Shown in pieces: positions 35,769 through 42,969 of a stretch of DNA of 43,066 nt. The DNA is from an uncultured Ruminococcus sp. Lineage in GTDB: Bacteria > Bacillota > Clostridia > Oscillospirales > Acutalibacteraceae. A program made the translations under genes and the position numbers. The notes under the pieces were generated by a model. The model was not told the origin of the DNA. It saw only the letters and a program-made list of their open reading frames with translations, and made no database searches. The first letter of the stretch is position 1. Each line of letters opens with the position of its first letter. The stretch covers positions 1 through 43,066 of the forward strand of contig CACZZB010000010.1 in NCBI GenBank assembly GCA_902785555.1. The letters run 5' to 3'.

Positions 35769-36629
35769 CTATTTTTTTAACTTACGCAAAAACGCTCTCC
35801 TTCTCGTACCGGGAGGACAAATATAATAAAGATATTTGTTAAAAGAAAGATTTTTGATTGTAGTACCGTTTATACCCGAAAAATGTACTCGTGGAAGTTC
35901 AGTATATGATATGTCTGTATTATCAATGATATAAGTCATATATACCCCAAAAAGCCTTTCGCCCAGTTTTCCCGCTTCACGGGGATAAAATAAATTTCGG
36001 GGCTTGCGTTTTTCGTATTCAAAGAGAATATCAAAAAGCCATTTGCTGTAATTGTCAAACTGTTTTTTTTCCATAATAAACACATTGCAGAAATAGGAGT
36101 AAGTTCCTTTGAAATACTTTTCCGTCGAATCATGATATTCGGGATATTTTTCTTTGATAATATCTTTCAGAAGTCCTATATCATCAAATTGCTTACGGTC
36201 ATTCCTGTTATAGAAATCCTCAATGCTTTCATAGAGATTCTCACGTTTATTTGCTATAATACTGTATTTATCCGTCAATTCAAGAACTTTCCCATAATTC
36301 AGACAGACTTTCCGAAGTGTCGTTTCATCAGGCTGGCTGAATATCCTGTATGGATATTTTGTATTTTCAAATGAAAGGTCAAGAAATCTCCTTTGATGGA
36401 ACATTCCGCATATATCGCACTGCAAATTTTTCCACGCCCAATACTGAACAGTCAGTTCACAGTAGCTTGGATTTTTATTTGAAATATTTTCTCCTGTATC
36501 ATCACGCATCTGAAGAACAGTATCATTTTTATTATATGATACCGCACCTGCCGATACGGGAAATATAATATTTCCATAACTTTCGGCATTGCTTTTGAAA
36601 ACGCTTTCAAGAATTTTTATATCTTTCAA
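35769..36629 (-). CDS. DUF4422-type glycosyltransferase
   Basis: About 286 residues. The stretch YCELTVQYWAWKNLQCDICGMFHQRRFLDLS matches the family's C-E-L-T-x-Y-W-x-W-K-N and H-x-R-R-F signature, and a later FIMEKKQFDNYSKWLFDIL plus GKLGERLFGVYMTY block completes it. Members are thought to add sugars in capsule or other surface glycans. In-frame GTG codons occur at 36641 and 36638; TTG at 36629 gives the usual MKDIKIL-type start and has a GGTGA upstream. It lies 23 bases upstream of glf. AT-rich compared with housekeeping genes nearby. Confidence 0.8.
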   Translation of the reverse strand: MKDIKILESVFKSNAESYGNIIFPVSAGAVSYNKNDTVLQMRDDTGENISNKNPSYCELTVQYWAWKNLQCDICGMFHQRRFLDLSFENTKYPYRIFSQPDETTLRKVCLNYGKVLELTDKYSIIANKRENLYESIEDFYNRNDRKQFDDIGLLKDIIKEKYPEYHDSTEKYFKGTYSYFCNVFIMEKKQFDNYSKWLFDILFEYEKRKPRNLFYPREAGKLGERLFGVYMTYIIDNTDISYTELPRVHFSGINGTTIKNLSFNKYLYYICPPGTRRRAFLRKLKK

Positions 36630-36733
36630 TACATTCACCACACAACAAGTATAAAAAATGTACCGACTTTATTTTTACATATATCAATGTCATTGTCAAT
36701 AGTAAATACAAAAAATATCACTTCTGACTCGAT

Positions 36734-37228
36734 TCAGACATCTCCCACCATTTGAGTTTTTGTATCAGATTTGGTCATATACATTGCCGCACAGATTGCA
36801 CAGCATATCGAAAAAATTTCCTGTTCTTCGTTATAGATATTGAGTTCAAAGCCGTCTCCGCACTGTCCCCAGCATTTTTTCTGAGTCATTACGGGACTTT
36901 TATCAACATCTATCAGAGAAAAATTCCCCTGAGAAATATCCCCCGCAAATTTGTAAGTACTGCCATATATCATAAATGCAAAGTATTCTTTCAGAACAGG
37001 AAAAAGGATATAAAACCTTCCCATACACTTCACGGAAAAATATCTGAATACGATATTTTTATTGAATATCTCTGCAATTATCTGTTTGTTAAGGTTTTTT
37101 ATGATGATTTGCTGCTTATTTTTTTCGGTTCTGACGGAGACCGTATATTTTGTATATGCCGTTTCATCAAGGACTTCAAAACCGTAATCCCCGTAACTTC
37201 CGTTGTATTTCAAAAATAGCTTCATCAT
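36734..37228 (-). CDS. Hypothetical protein, possibly Tubby/LURP-one-like fold
   Basis: 165 residues from ATG 37228 (MMKLFLKYNG), just after AAGGTGG. It is rich in short beta strands (YTKYTVSVRTEK, QQIIIKNLNKQIIAEIF, NIVFRYFSVKCMGRFYILFP), a pattern like Tubby C-terminal or LURP-one-related barrels, but this is a visual impression only. A Cys-rich segment (IFSICCAICAAMYM) near the C-terminus could pack as a helix. It lies downstream of the ImmA/IrrE-like gene and may belong to that operon. Confidence 0.45.
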   Translation of the reverse strand: MMKLFLKYNGSYGDYGFEVLDETAYTKYTVSVRTEKNKQQIIIKNLNKQIIAEIFNKNIVFRYFSVKCMGRFYILFPVLKEYFAFMIYGSTYKFAGDISQGNFSLIDVDKSPVMTQKKCWGQCGDGFELNIYNEEQEIFSICCAICAAMYMTKSDTKTQMVGDV

Positions 37229-37238
37229 ATCCACCACC

Positions 37239-37673
37239 TTAAAAAAATAAATTATCTACTTTTGACTGCGGAATATGAGTAATCTGTGAGACCTGACCCA
37301 ATGTGAGTGTTTCATAGTCAACATATTGGTCATATTCAGCCTGTAATAAAAGATATGCCGCAAACATATCTGCCTCACGCTCATACTTGGAAACACAGAA
37401 ACCTGTATTACAGCTTAAATTTATCGAATTTGTACATCCGTGCATTATTATATGTCCGAGTTCATGTGCTGTTGTAAAACGTTTTTCGTCATCATTCAGC
37501 ATATTGTTGAGGACTATAAACCATATTCCCTTTCTTTTCATAGTAAATCCGTTTACCCTTTCGGGCAAGTCAAAGGATAAAATTATTATTCCCATATTTT
37601 CGCAAATATTCCTTGGTTCTGCCGTACCCTGCTTTTTTGCCAATTCTTCTACTATCTTTTCGATTTTGGTCAT
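37239..37673 (-). CDS. ImmA/IrrE-family metallopeptidase
   Basis: 144 residues from ATG 37673 (MTKIEKIVEELAKK), chosen because a GGGGG ribosome binding site precedes it. The zinc-protease motif H70-E71-x-x-H74 lies in TTAHELGHIIMH, and a downstream glutamate (YEREADMFAAYLLL) supplies the third ligand. Relatives cleave or antagonise a partner XRE-type repressor, as ImmA does to ImmR of ICEBs1. The XRE repressor is encoded immediately upstream, its gene ending just ahead of this start, which fits that partnership. Confidence 0.9.
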   Translation of the reverse strand: MTKIEKIVEELAKKQGTAEPRNICENMGIIILSFDLPERVNGFTMKRKGIWFIVLNNMLNDDEKRFTTAHELGHIIMHGCTNSINLSCNTGFCVSKYEREADMFAAYLLLQAEYDQYVDYETLTLGQVSQITHIPQSKVDNLFF

Positions 37674-37687
37674 AGAATTCCCCCGTT

Positions 37688-38059
37688 TCATTCTGTTGAT
37701 AGTTTTTCAGCCATTCTTGCCACATAATTTATAACTTTAAAAACCTGTTCTTTTTCTTCTTCCGTGAGCGGCTGACCGTCAAACATCAGACTTTCCTGTT
37801 CGGAAAGCTTTCTTGTAAAATCATCAAGCACATCACTTACATCATAATTATAATTTTCCGACAATCCCAAAAGATAATCCGAAGTCACTCCGAATATCTC
37901 GCAAAATTCTTTCAAAGTTTCATTATCGGGAGTACGTCTGTTCTGTTCATACATACCTATTGCAGACGCAGAAACACCTATTTTTTCGGCAAGCTCTGCC
38001 TGACTCATAAATTCCCTCTTTCTCAATGCTCTTATTCTGCCACCCAATGTGCCTTTCAT
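37688..38059 (-). CDS. XRE-family transcriptional repressor (ImmR-like)
   Basis: 123 residues. An N-terminal Cro/CI helix-turn-helix at about 7-60 (RIRALRKREFMSQAELAEKIGVSASAIGMYEQNRRTP, the recognition helix being SASAIGMYEQ region) is followed by an acidic linker and a C-terminal helical domain that may dimerise. The ATG follows AAAGAGG. Its promoter contains one of four TACAC-N5-GTGTA palindromes found between it and the divergent genes, so it probably represses both directions. With the ImmA-like protease it forms a derepressible switch like those of mobile elements. Confidence 0.9.
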   Translation of the reverse strand: MKGTLGGRIRALRKREFMSQAELAEKIGVSASAIGMYEQNRRTPDNETLKEFCEIFGVTSDYLLGLSENYNYDVSDVLDDFTRKLSEQESLMFDGQPLTEEEKEQVFKVINYVARMAEKLSTE

Positions 38060-38096
38060 AAAACAAAACCTCTTTCTGTATTTTTTATTTTATAAT

Positions 38097-38126
38097 ATTA
38101 TAACACACACGATGTGTTATATTCAA
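38097..38126 (-). promoter_or_regulatory. Promoter of the XRE repressor, with operator in the spacer
   Basis: On the minus strand TTGAAT (38126-38121), 18-base spacer, TATAAT (38102-38097). The first operator palindrome (38104-38118) fills the spacer between -35 and -10. Confidence 0.75.
38104..38118. promoter_or_regulatory. Operator copy 1
   Basis: CACAC-ACGAT-GTGTT, a variant of the TACAC-N5-GTGTA palindrome. It sits inside the repressor promoter, a position suited to autorepression. A slightly longer symmetric reading, TAACACA-N5-TGTGTTA (38101-38119), is also present. Confidence 0.65.
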
Positions 38127-38164
38127 GTACAAAATTTTTTTCAGCGTTTTATCAAAATAGTCGT

Positions 38165-38179
38165 TACACATTTTGTGCA
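38165..38179. promoter_or_regulatory. Operator copy 2
   Basis: TACAC-ATTTT-GTGCA. It lies 25 bases upstream of the -35 of the rightward promoter. Confidence 0.6.
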
Positions 38180-38203
38180 ATCAAACAAATTTTTATTTAG
38201 CTA

Positions 38204-38231
38204 TTGATTTTTTCAAAAAATCGGTTATACT
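38204..38231 (+). promoter_or_regulatory. Rightward promoter of the small-protein/sigma-like operon
   Basis: TTGATT (38204-38209), 16-base spacer, TATACT (38226-38231). Operator copies 2, 3 and 4 lie around and downstream of it. Confidence 0.6.
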
Positions 38232-38251
38232 TGTAATTACAAAAAACGAAC

Positions 38252-38266
38252 TACACAAAACGTGAT
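38252..38266. promoter_or_regulatory. Operator copy 3
   Basis: TACAC-AAAAC-GTGAT, about 20 bases downstream of the rightward -10. Same core as the perfect copy 4. Confidence 0.65.
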
Positions 38267-38296
38267 TTAAGTTCGTTTATATTTTTACATTTTCAG

Positions 38297-38311
38297 TACA
38301 CCTAACGTGTA
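38297..38311. promoter_or_regulatory. Operator copy 4 (perfect palindrome)
   Basis: TACAC-CTAAC-GTGTA, an exact inverted repeat. It abuts the ribosome binding site of the first rightward gene (AGAAAGGAG at 38311-38319). Confidence 0.75.
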
Positions 38312-38326
38312 GAAAGGAGAACTAAA

Positions 38327-38533
38327 ATGACATACAAAGAATGGGCTGAGGAATATTTTGAAAGTGCAGGAAGAATCAAAGAAAAAATCACAGAGCTAAA
38401 AATAGCTCTTTTGACCGTGCCGGCTGAACAGCTTCAGGATATAAATTTCCGTATCTCAAGTTTATATCAGATGTATCTTGACTGTATGCACACAGCCGAA
38501 AATCTTGTAAAACGAAAGGGTGTTGCTTTTTGA
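38327..38533 (+). CDS. Small helical protein of a regulated two-gene module
   Basis: 68 residues (MTYKEWAEEYFESAGRIKEK...), mostly helical and charged, with no membrane segment. The ATG is 7-8 bases after GAAAGGAG. The gene overlaps the following sigma-like gene by four bases, so the two are translationally coupled. No family recognised with confidence; similar short proteins precede sigma-like regulators in Firmicute mobile elements. Expression is probably held down by the divergent XRE repressor. Confidence 0.7.
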   Translation: MTYKEWAEEYFESAGRIKEKITELKIALLTVPAEQLQDINFRISSLYQMYLDCMHTAENLVKRKGVAF

Positions 38534-38820
38534 GAAAAGAAACTCCGTTTGAAGACGACAAACTTGACTATTTTTCATTCCGGCATTTTTTTGAAAATGA
38601 TAATACGGAAAATCCCAAAATAAAACGCATGAAACAAATAGTCAAAGTTGCCATTGAAAATGAACTGACCGACAGACAAAAGGAATGTATCACAATGAAA
38701 TATTTTGAAAATATGAAAGTCAAAGATATCGCTGTCAGAATGGATATCAAGCCTACAACAGTTTACAAACATCTGAAAACCGCCATGCGTGTTTTCAAAA
38801 AATGTGCCCTTTATCTGTAA
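38530..38820 (+). CDS. Sigma-70 region 4-like DNA-binding protein
   Basis: 96 residues starting at TTG 38530, overlapping the preceding stop codon. The C-terminal half (about 45-90) reads ELTDRQKECITMKYFENMKVKDIAVRMDIKPTTVYKHLKTAMRVFKK, a typical sigma region 4 or LuxR-like helix-turn-helix. No region 2 is present, so it is not a complete sigma factor. Such short proteins act as phage or integrative-element activators (ArpU/YvrI-like), and the XRE/ImmA neighbourhood agrees. Its targets are not visible here. Confidence 0.8.
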   Translation: MRKETPFEDDKLDYFSFRHFFENDNTENPKIKRMKQIVKVAIENELTDRQKECITMKYFENMKVKDIAVRMDIKPTTVYKHLKTAMRVFKKCALYL

Positions 38821-38887
38821 CACCATGAATAATTTTTTTGATTAAGATAATAATATAATTATCCTGATTTTAAGGAGGTCATAAAAA

Positions 38888-39106
38888 ATGCTTGATAAAC
38901 TTTCATTGATACTGCTTATAATAGGCGGTCTTAACTGGGGTTCTGTCGGTATATTCCAATTTGATCTTGTTGCATGGATATGCGGAGGACAGACAGGTAT
39001 CGTCAGCAGAATAGTCTATACGCTTGTTGCCCTTTCAGCTATATGGTGCATATCACTGCTTTTCAGAGATAAGGATGTAACACCGACACTTTCTTCATCT
39101 ACCTGA
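38888..39106 (+). CDS. DUF378-family membrane protein
   Basis: 72 residues with two hydrophobic segments (about 5-30 and 41-60). The block LIIGGLNWGSVGIFQFDLVAWICGG is typical of the DUF378 (YuzA) family. The ATG follows AAGGAGG. Function unknown; common in Firmicutes. Followed by a terminator, so it is a single-gene unit. Confidence 0.85.
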   Translation: MLDKLSLILLIIGGLNWGSVGIFQFDLVAWICGGQTGIVSRIVYTLVALSAIWCISLLFRDKDVTPTLSSST

Positions 39107-39115
39107 TATAACTAT

Positions 39116-39176
39116 TCCCTTATTGCAGTCCCGAAAGCACAAACCTTTCCGAATTGCAATAAGGGATGATTTTTTG
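39116..39176 (+). terminator. Terminator of the DUF378 gene
   Basis: A 12-base arm (39116-39127) pairs perfectly with 39155-39166, with further pairing inside, then a T run (39171-39176). Confidence 0.8.
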
Positions 39177-39231
39177 TTATAACCGCTTGTTTCTGTGCAA
39201 GCTCTGCACTAATATTTTCAGTAACTCCGAT

Positions 39232-39579
39232 TTATATTAAAATCAGTTCAATTCCTATCACACCGTATTTTTTCTGTTGTGACTTTGTGTAATAATATTC
39301 CATATCCTCCGCCTTTGCAGAAGATATATTTTCACTTGTATATCCGCATTTTTCCAAAGGCAGTTTTTTATACAGAGTTTCAAACGAATCGAACACATAC
39401 ATAGCAGTTACCTTTGTATTCAAGGTTTCGGCAGAACCGTCATTTTTGGCAAAAACTATCATATCCCCGACTTTGATTTTCCTTCTCTTTTCATCATAAA
39501 GACGCAGTTCAATCGTTTTCATTCCGCTCTTTATCATTTCAAACGGAACAGAGTCTAAATTCATACTGTGTTGTATCAT
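39232..39579 (-). CDS. ASCH-domain protein
   Basis: 115 residues from ATG 39579 (MIQHSMNLDSVPFEMIKSGMKTIELRLYDEKRRKIKVGDMIVF), chosen for its GGGTGA ribosome binding site; a longer reading upstream lacks one. The K-x-x-E-x-R-x-x-x-x-x-R pattern and KVGDMIVF belong to the ASCH fold, related to PUA and thought to bind RNA or modified nucleotides. It stands alone between terminator and divergent dehydrogenase gene. Confidence 0.8.
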   Translation of the reverse strand: MIQHSMNLDSVPFEMIKSGMKTIELRLYDEKRRKIKVGDMIVFAKNDGSAETLNTKVTAMYVFDSFETLYKKLPLEKCGYTSENISSAKAEDMEYYYTKSQQKKYGVIGIELILI

Positions 39580-39654
39580 AAATTCATCACCCGAAAAAAT
39601 ATTTTGATAATTATAACACAAAACAATTTACACTGCAATATACTTTACTTTCAG

Positions 39655-39699
39655 CCTGAGCGGATATATAATATAAGAAAAAAATATTTTTCGCTCAGG
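39655..39699. promoter_or_regulatory. Inverted repeat around the dehydrogenase promoter
   Basis: CCTGAGCG (39655-39662) and CGCTCAGG (39692-39699) are exact inverted 8-mers flanking an AT-rich stretch that holds the likely -10 (TATAAT, about 39667-39672). The right arm overlaps the ribosome binding site (CAGGAG). Could be an operator pair. Confidence 0.4.
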
Positions 39700-39713
39700 A
39701 GTGATATTTTATT

Positions 39714-40661
39714 ATGAAAATAGTATTGACCGATGCACAGACAGTTGTTGACAATATTGTCAGTGCCGATATTTTAAAACAGTTCGGTGAAGTCAAAGAA
39801 TACGGTCTTCTGCCATACGAACAGGTCGCAGATGCTGTCAGAGATGCCGATATCATTGTCTGCAACAAGACACTGCTCAATAAATATAGTCTTCGTTTCG
39901 CAAAAAATCTGAAATATATCGGCTTATTCGCAACAGGATATAATAACATAGACATAGACTACTGCAACAAGAATAATATCACCGTATGCAATGCAGGCTC
40001 ATATTCCACAAATGCCGTTGCACAGCATACTTTTGCATTGATACTGGAACACTTCAATAAAACATCACAGTATAACCAATATGTCCATGACGGAAAATGG
40101 AAACGCAGTCCGACTTTTTCTCCTTTCGTCTATCCCCTGAACGAACTTGCAGGAAAAACTATCGGCATAGTCGGACTTGGTGCTATCGGTCAGGCTGTTG
40201 CCAAAATAGCACTTGCTTTCAACATGAATGTTATCGCATATAACAGAAGTCAGAAAAATATCGCAGGTGTCACACAAACGAGCTTTGATGAACTGCTTCA
40301 AAAAAGCGATATAATCTCTGTGCATTGTCCTCTTAATGACGAATCAAAGAATATGTTCAACGAAACTTCTTTCTCAAAGATGAAACAGGGGGCTTTATTC
40401 GTCAATACTGCAAGAGGCGGTGTGATGTCCGAAACAGACTTATATAAATATCTCCAAAATGGTCATCTGGGCGGTGCCTGTATTGATACCCTCACAGTTG
40501 AGCCTATGGAAGAAGACTGTATCCTGATGAATGCCAAAAACTGCATTATGACACCTCACATTGCATGGGCTCCCGTTGAGACACGTCAAAGACTTATGCA
40601 GATAGTTGCCGATAATATAAAGAATTTCTTAAACAACTCCCCTACAAACGTAGTCAACTGA
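39714..40661 (+). CDS. D-2-hydroxyacid dehydrogenase
   Basis: 315 residues, NAD(P)-dependent. The Rossmann motif is GKTIGIVGLGAIGQAVAKIA (about 145-165). The catalytic arginine is in FVNTARGGV, the glutamate in VEPMEED and the histidine in MTPHIAWAP. This is the glycerate/hydroxypyruvate/D-lactate dehydrogenase superfamily; the substrate cannot be set from sequence. The ATG follows AGGAG. Confidence 0.9.
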   Translation: MKIVLTDAQTVVDNIVSADILKQFGEVKEYGLLPYEQVADAVRDADIIVCNKTLLNKYSLRFAKNLKYIGLFATGYNNIDIDYCNKNNITVCNAGSYSTNAVAQHTFALILEHFNKTSQYNQYVHDGKWKRSPTFSPFVYPLNELAGKTIGIVGLGAIGQAVAKIALAFNMNVIAYNRSQKNIAGVTQTSFDELLQKSDIISVHCPLNDESKNMFNETSFSKMKQGALFVNTARGGVMSETDLYKYLQNGHLGGACIDTLTVEPMEEDCILMNAKNCIMTPHIAWAPVETRQRLMQIVADNIKNFLNNSPTNVVN

Positions 40662-40666
40662 AAAAG

Positions 40667-40711
40667 AAAGACAGGAATTTATCATCATGAAAAATTCCTG
40701 TCTTTTATTTT
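40667..40711. terminator. Bidirectional terminator
   Basis: A 14-base perfect stem (40667-40680 with 40692-40705) and 11-base loop, T-rich on both sides, between the convergent dehydrogenase and aminotransferase genes. Confidence 0.9.
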
Positions 40712-40720
40712 TATATTTTA

Positions 40721-41926
40721 TCAGTCACGTGTAGCTCTCTTGAAGCTCTCTATTACATACTGAGCCTGTTCATCTGTCATTTTTGAATACAGAGGTAATG
40801 TTATCTCGTTTTTATACATATTAAAGGCATTCGGAAAATCATCTATATTATAGCCCATCCTTTTATATGCCGTCATCATAGGCAAAGGCTTATAGTGTAC
40901 GTTTGTAGCCACTCCATAACTTGCCATTCTTTCAATGACATTATTCCTGTATTCCTCGTCCTGCCACATCAGTTTGACAAGATACAGATGTCCGCTTGAT
41001 ATGAATTTCTCTTTTTCGGAATAATGCTGTAATACAGATACACTTTGGTCTGACAGTTCACGGTTATAGAATTCTATTATCTTTCTTCTTCTTTTGAGCA
41101 TTTCGGGAAGTCTTTTAAGCTGAACAATTCCTATTGATGCCATGATATCGGTCATATTACATTTGAAATAAGTACCTATTATATCATATTCCCATGAACC
41201 AAGCTGAGTTTTTGCAAGAGCATCCTTTGACTGTCCGTGAAGTGACAGGAGCATATACTGCTTATATAGCTCGTCACTGTCAATACCGGGATTTTTTCTC
41301 CATGTAACTGCACCGCCCTCACCTGTTGTAAGATTCTTGACAGCATGGAATGAAAATGCAGTAAAATCAGCCAATGTACCGACTCTTTTGGTACCTCTTT
41401 TTGCACCTATCGAATGTGAGGCATCGGCAAGGACTATGATTCTTCCGAAAGCCTCCTGCAGCGGACTTGACGGTACAAACAAACTACGCTTTTTTTCTGC
41501 AATTTCAAAAATCTTGTCATAATCGCATGGTACACCTCCGAGGTCAACGGGTATTATGACTTTTGTTCTTGTATTTATCAGATAAGGCAGCTTGTCATAA
41601 TCCATCTGTACGGAATTGGGCATACAGTCTACCAATATAGGCGTTGCACCTACATGACATACTGCACTTGCAGTAGCCGTATAAGTATATGCCGGAACGA
41701 TAACCTCATCTCCCCTTTTGACTCCCAGAATACGCAGAGTCATTTCAAGGGCAGATGTGCACGAATCCAGACAAACTGTTCTGTCACTGATACAGAACTT
41801 TGTTATCATATTTTCAAATTTTTTAGTTTTAGGTCCTGTGGTAATCCAACCGCTTTGAAGTGTGTCCACAACCTCGTCGATTTCCTCGTCTGTAATATCA
41901 GGCGGTGAAAAAGGTATTCTCATCAT
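40721..41926 (-). CDS. DegT/DnrJ/EryC1-family aminotransferase
   Basis: 401-residue PLP enzyme that typically aminates a keto-sugar nucleotide for surface glycans or antibiotics. DEVIVPAYTYTATASAV, the aspartate in VLADASHSIGA and the PLP lysine K197 in AFSFHAVKNLTTGEGGA are the family marks. The first 30 residues (IPFSPPDITDEEIDEVVDTLQSGWITTGP) match ArnB/PglE/PseC-type sugar aminotransferases. The ATG follows GGAGGAG. It is the last gene of a leftward run after two small unknown genes. Confidence 0.9.
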   Translation of the reverse strand: MMRIPFSPPDITDEEIDEVVDTLQSGWITTGPKTKKFENMITKFCISDRTVCLDSCTSALEMTLRILGVKRGDEVIVPAYTYTATASAVCHVGATPILVDCMPNSVQMDYDKLPYLINTRTKVIIPVDLGGVPCDYDKIFEIAEKKRSLFVPSSPLQEAFGRIIVLADASHSIGAKRGTKRVGTLADFTAFSFHAVKNLTTGEGGAVTWRKNPGIDSDELYKQYMLLSLHGQSKDALAKTQLGSWEYDIIGTYFKCNMTDIMASIGIVQLKRLPEMLKRRRKIIEFYNRELSDQSVSVLQHYSEKEKFISSGHLYLVKLMWQDEEYRNNVIERMASYGVATNVHYKPLPMMTAYKRMGYNIDDFPNAFNMYKNEITLPLYSKMTDEQAQYVIESFKRATRD

Positions 41927-41942
41927 AAAAAACTCCTCCTTA

Positions 41943-42248
41943 TTAATTACAATTTTTCATTGCTTTCATAAACCTGTCAAAAGCTGACGGATACATTATT
42001 ACAGAAAAATCCTGTGTATCATCACATATCCTCAAAACTCTTTTGAAAAGCAATTCTTCATCTCTGTCACGATAATATCTGACCGTCTTTCTATCAAAAA
42101 TCCCCATCGTTCCAAGATACTGCAAAGTTATCGTTTCATCATCAATTAATATAACTCCGCCTCTTGTCCAAAAAGTTCCGAGTTTTCCGTCAGGCTTATT
42201 TTTTCTTATTCCGTCAACGCCTATTTTCAATTTATCCCTGTCAAACAT
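41943..42248 (-). CDS. Hypothetical protein
   Basis: 101 residues with no membrane segment. A beta-rich middle (LGTFWTRGGVILIDDETITLQYLG) and a basic/acidic second half (KTVRYYRDRDEELLFKRVLRIC) may be a small beta-barrel. The ATG follows GGCGG. It starts four bases after the stop of the upstream small membrane gene, so the two are cotranscribed. Not recognised. Confidence 0.55.
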   Translation of the reverse strand: MFDRDKLKIGVDGIRKNKPDGKLGTFWTRGGVILIDDETITLQYLGTMGIFDRKTVRYYRDRDEELLFKRVLRICDDTQDFSVIMYPSAFDRFMKAMKNCN

Positions 42249-42252
42249 ACTT

Positions 42253-42684
42253 TTATCCGCCTTCCGATGCTCTTACCTCAACTTTATATACAATTCCGTT
42301 TTCGTCATAGTCTATGCAATAATAATAAGACAAATAGTCGGGCATTATCGGACCATTGTCCTCATAAATATAATAACGTATACTGCCTGAACTTCCGTTT
42401 TTAATACTGCCCTTGTCAAATTTTCCGTATTTCTCCACGACTTTATTTATATCATTTCCCAAAATATACCAGTCATTATACTTGTAATAAGTCCCATGTG
42501 ACACCGCAAACAGCACTGCACACCCCAATAATACTACACTCACTAAATGAAATATAACAGGCTTTTTCAATGAAATATGCTTTTTTATTGCCCTGACGAG
42601 TTTCACCGTGAAAACAATTACTGCCGTTATCAGCACCATGAAAATAAAAATTTCCGTCACACCTGCTATGAATGCTTCACTCAT
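42253..42684 (-). CDS. Hypothetical membrane protein with extracytoplasmic domain
   Basis: 143 residues: two hydrophobic segments (about 5-28 and 42-63), then a soluble domain with a repeated Y/D pattern (YNDWYILGNDINKVVEKYGKFDKG ... YYYCIDYDENGIVYKVEVR). The GNDINKVVEKYG-to-beta strand layout resembles BLIP/SmpA-like domains, but that is only an impression. Sits between two other small genes in a leftward run. Confidence 0.55.
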   Translation of the reverse strand: MSEAFIAGVTEIFIFMVLITAVIVFTVKLVRAIKKHISLKKPVIFHLVSVVLLGCAVLFAVSHGTYYKYNDWYILGNDINKVVEKYGKFDKGSIKNGSSGSIRYYIYEDNGPIMPDYLSYYYCIDYDENGIVYKVEVRASEGG

Positions 42685-42690
42685 ACAAAT

Positions 42691-42969
42691 TTACCCCCTT
42701 ATGAAAATCATCATTATCCCCGACAATGCCGCTGCAAATATAGGTGAACCTATCATTGTGCCTATCCATTTAACAGCAAGCGTTTTTCCGTATATGTACG
42801 GCATTAATTCCTCTGTTCCGGGAATTATCCACGCTTTTGTTTTGCCTACCCAATAAAAGTCTATGAAAAGCCTGTCAAACAGTCCCTCTATCATCATTAT
42901 AACATATATCTGCCAAAAGCCTTCAAAAAATCCCCTTGCACCGTTTATCCAATAAACCGCACATATCGT
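42691..42969 (-). pseudogene. Membrane protein gene, 5' part removed by the mobile element
   Basis: From ATG 42897 the product would be 68 residues, but the same frame stays open further right, to a TAG at 42985-42987, and reads like a protein interior (YVTICAVYWINGARGFF). The segment around FIDFYWVGKTKAWIIPGTEELMPYI resembles a family of Firmicute membrane proteins that have another roughly 80-100 residues in front. The frame breaks at the edge of the IS605-type sequence (about 42970), so the 5' end probably lies beyond the element. An internal start could still make a short product. Confidence 0.55.

Noticed and set aside
38060..38326. A tRNA or att site at the XRE/sigma-like module marking an integrated element
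   Set aside because: No tRNA-like cloverleaf, integrase or matching direct repeats were seen in the window.
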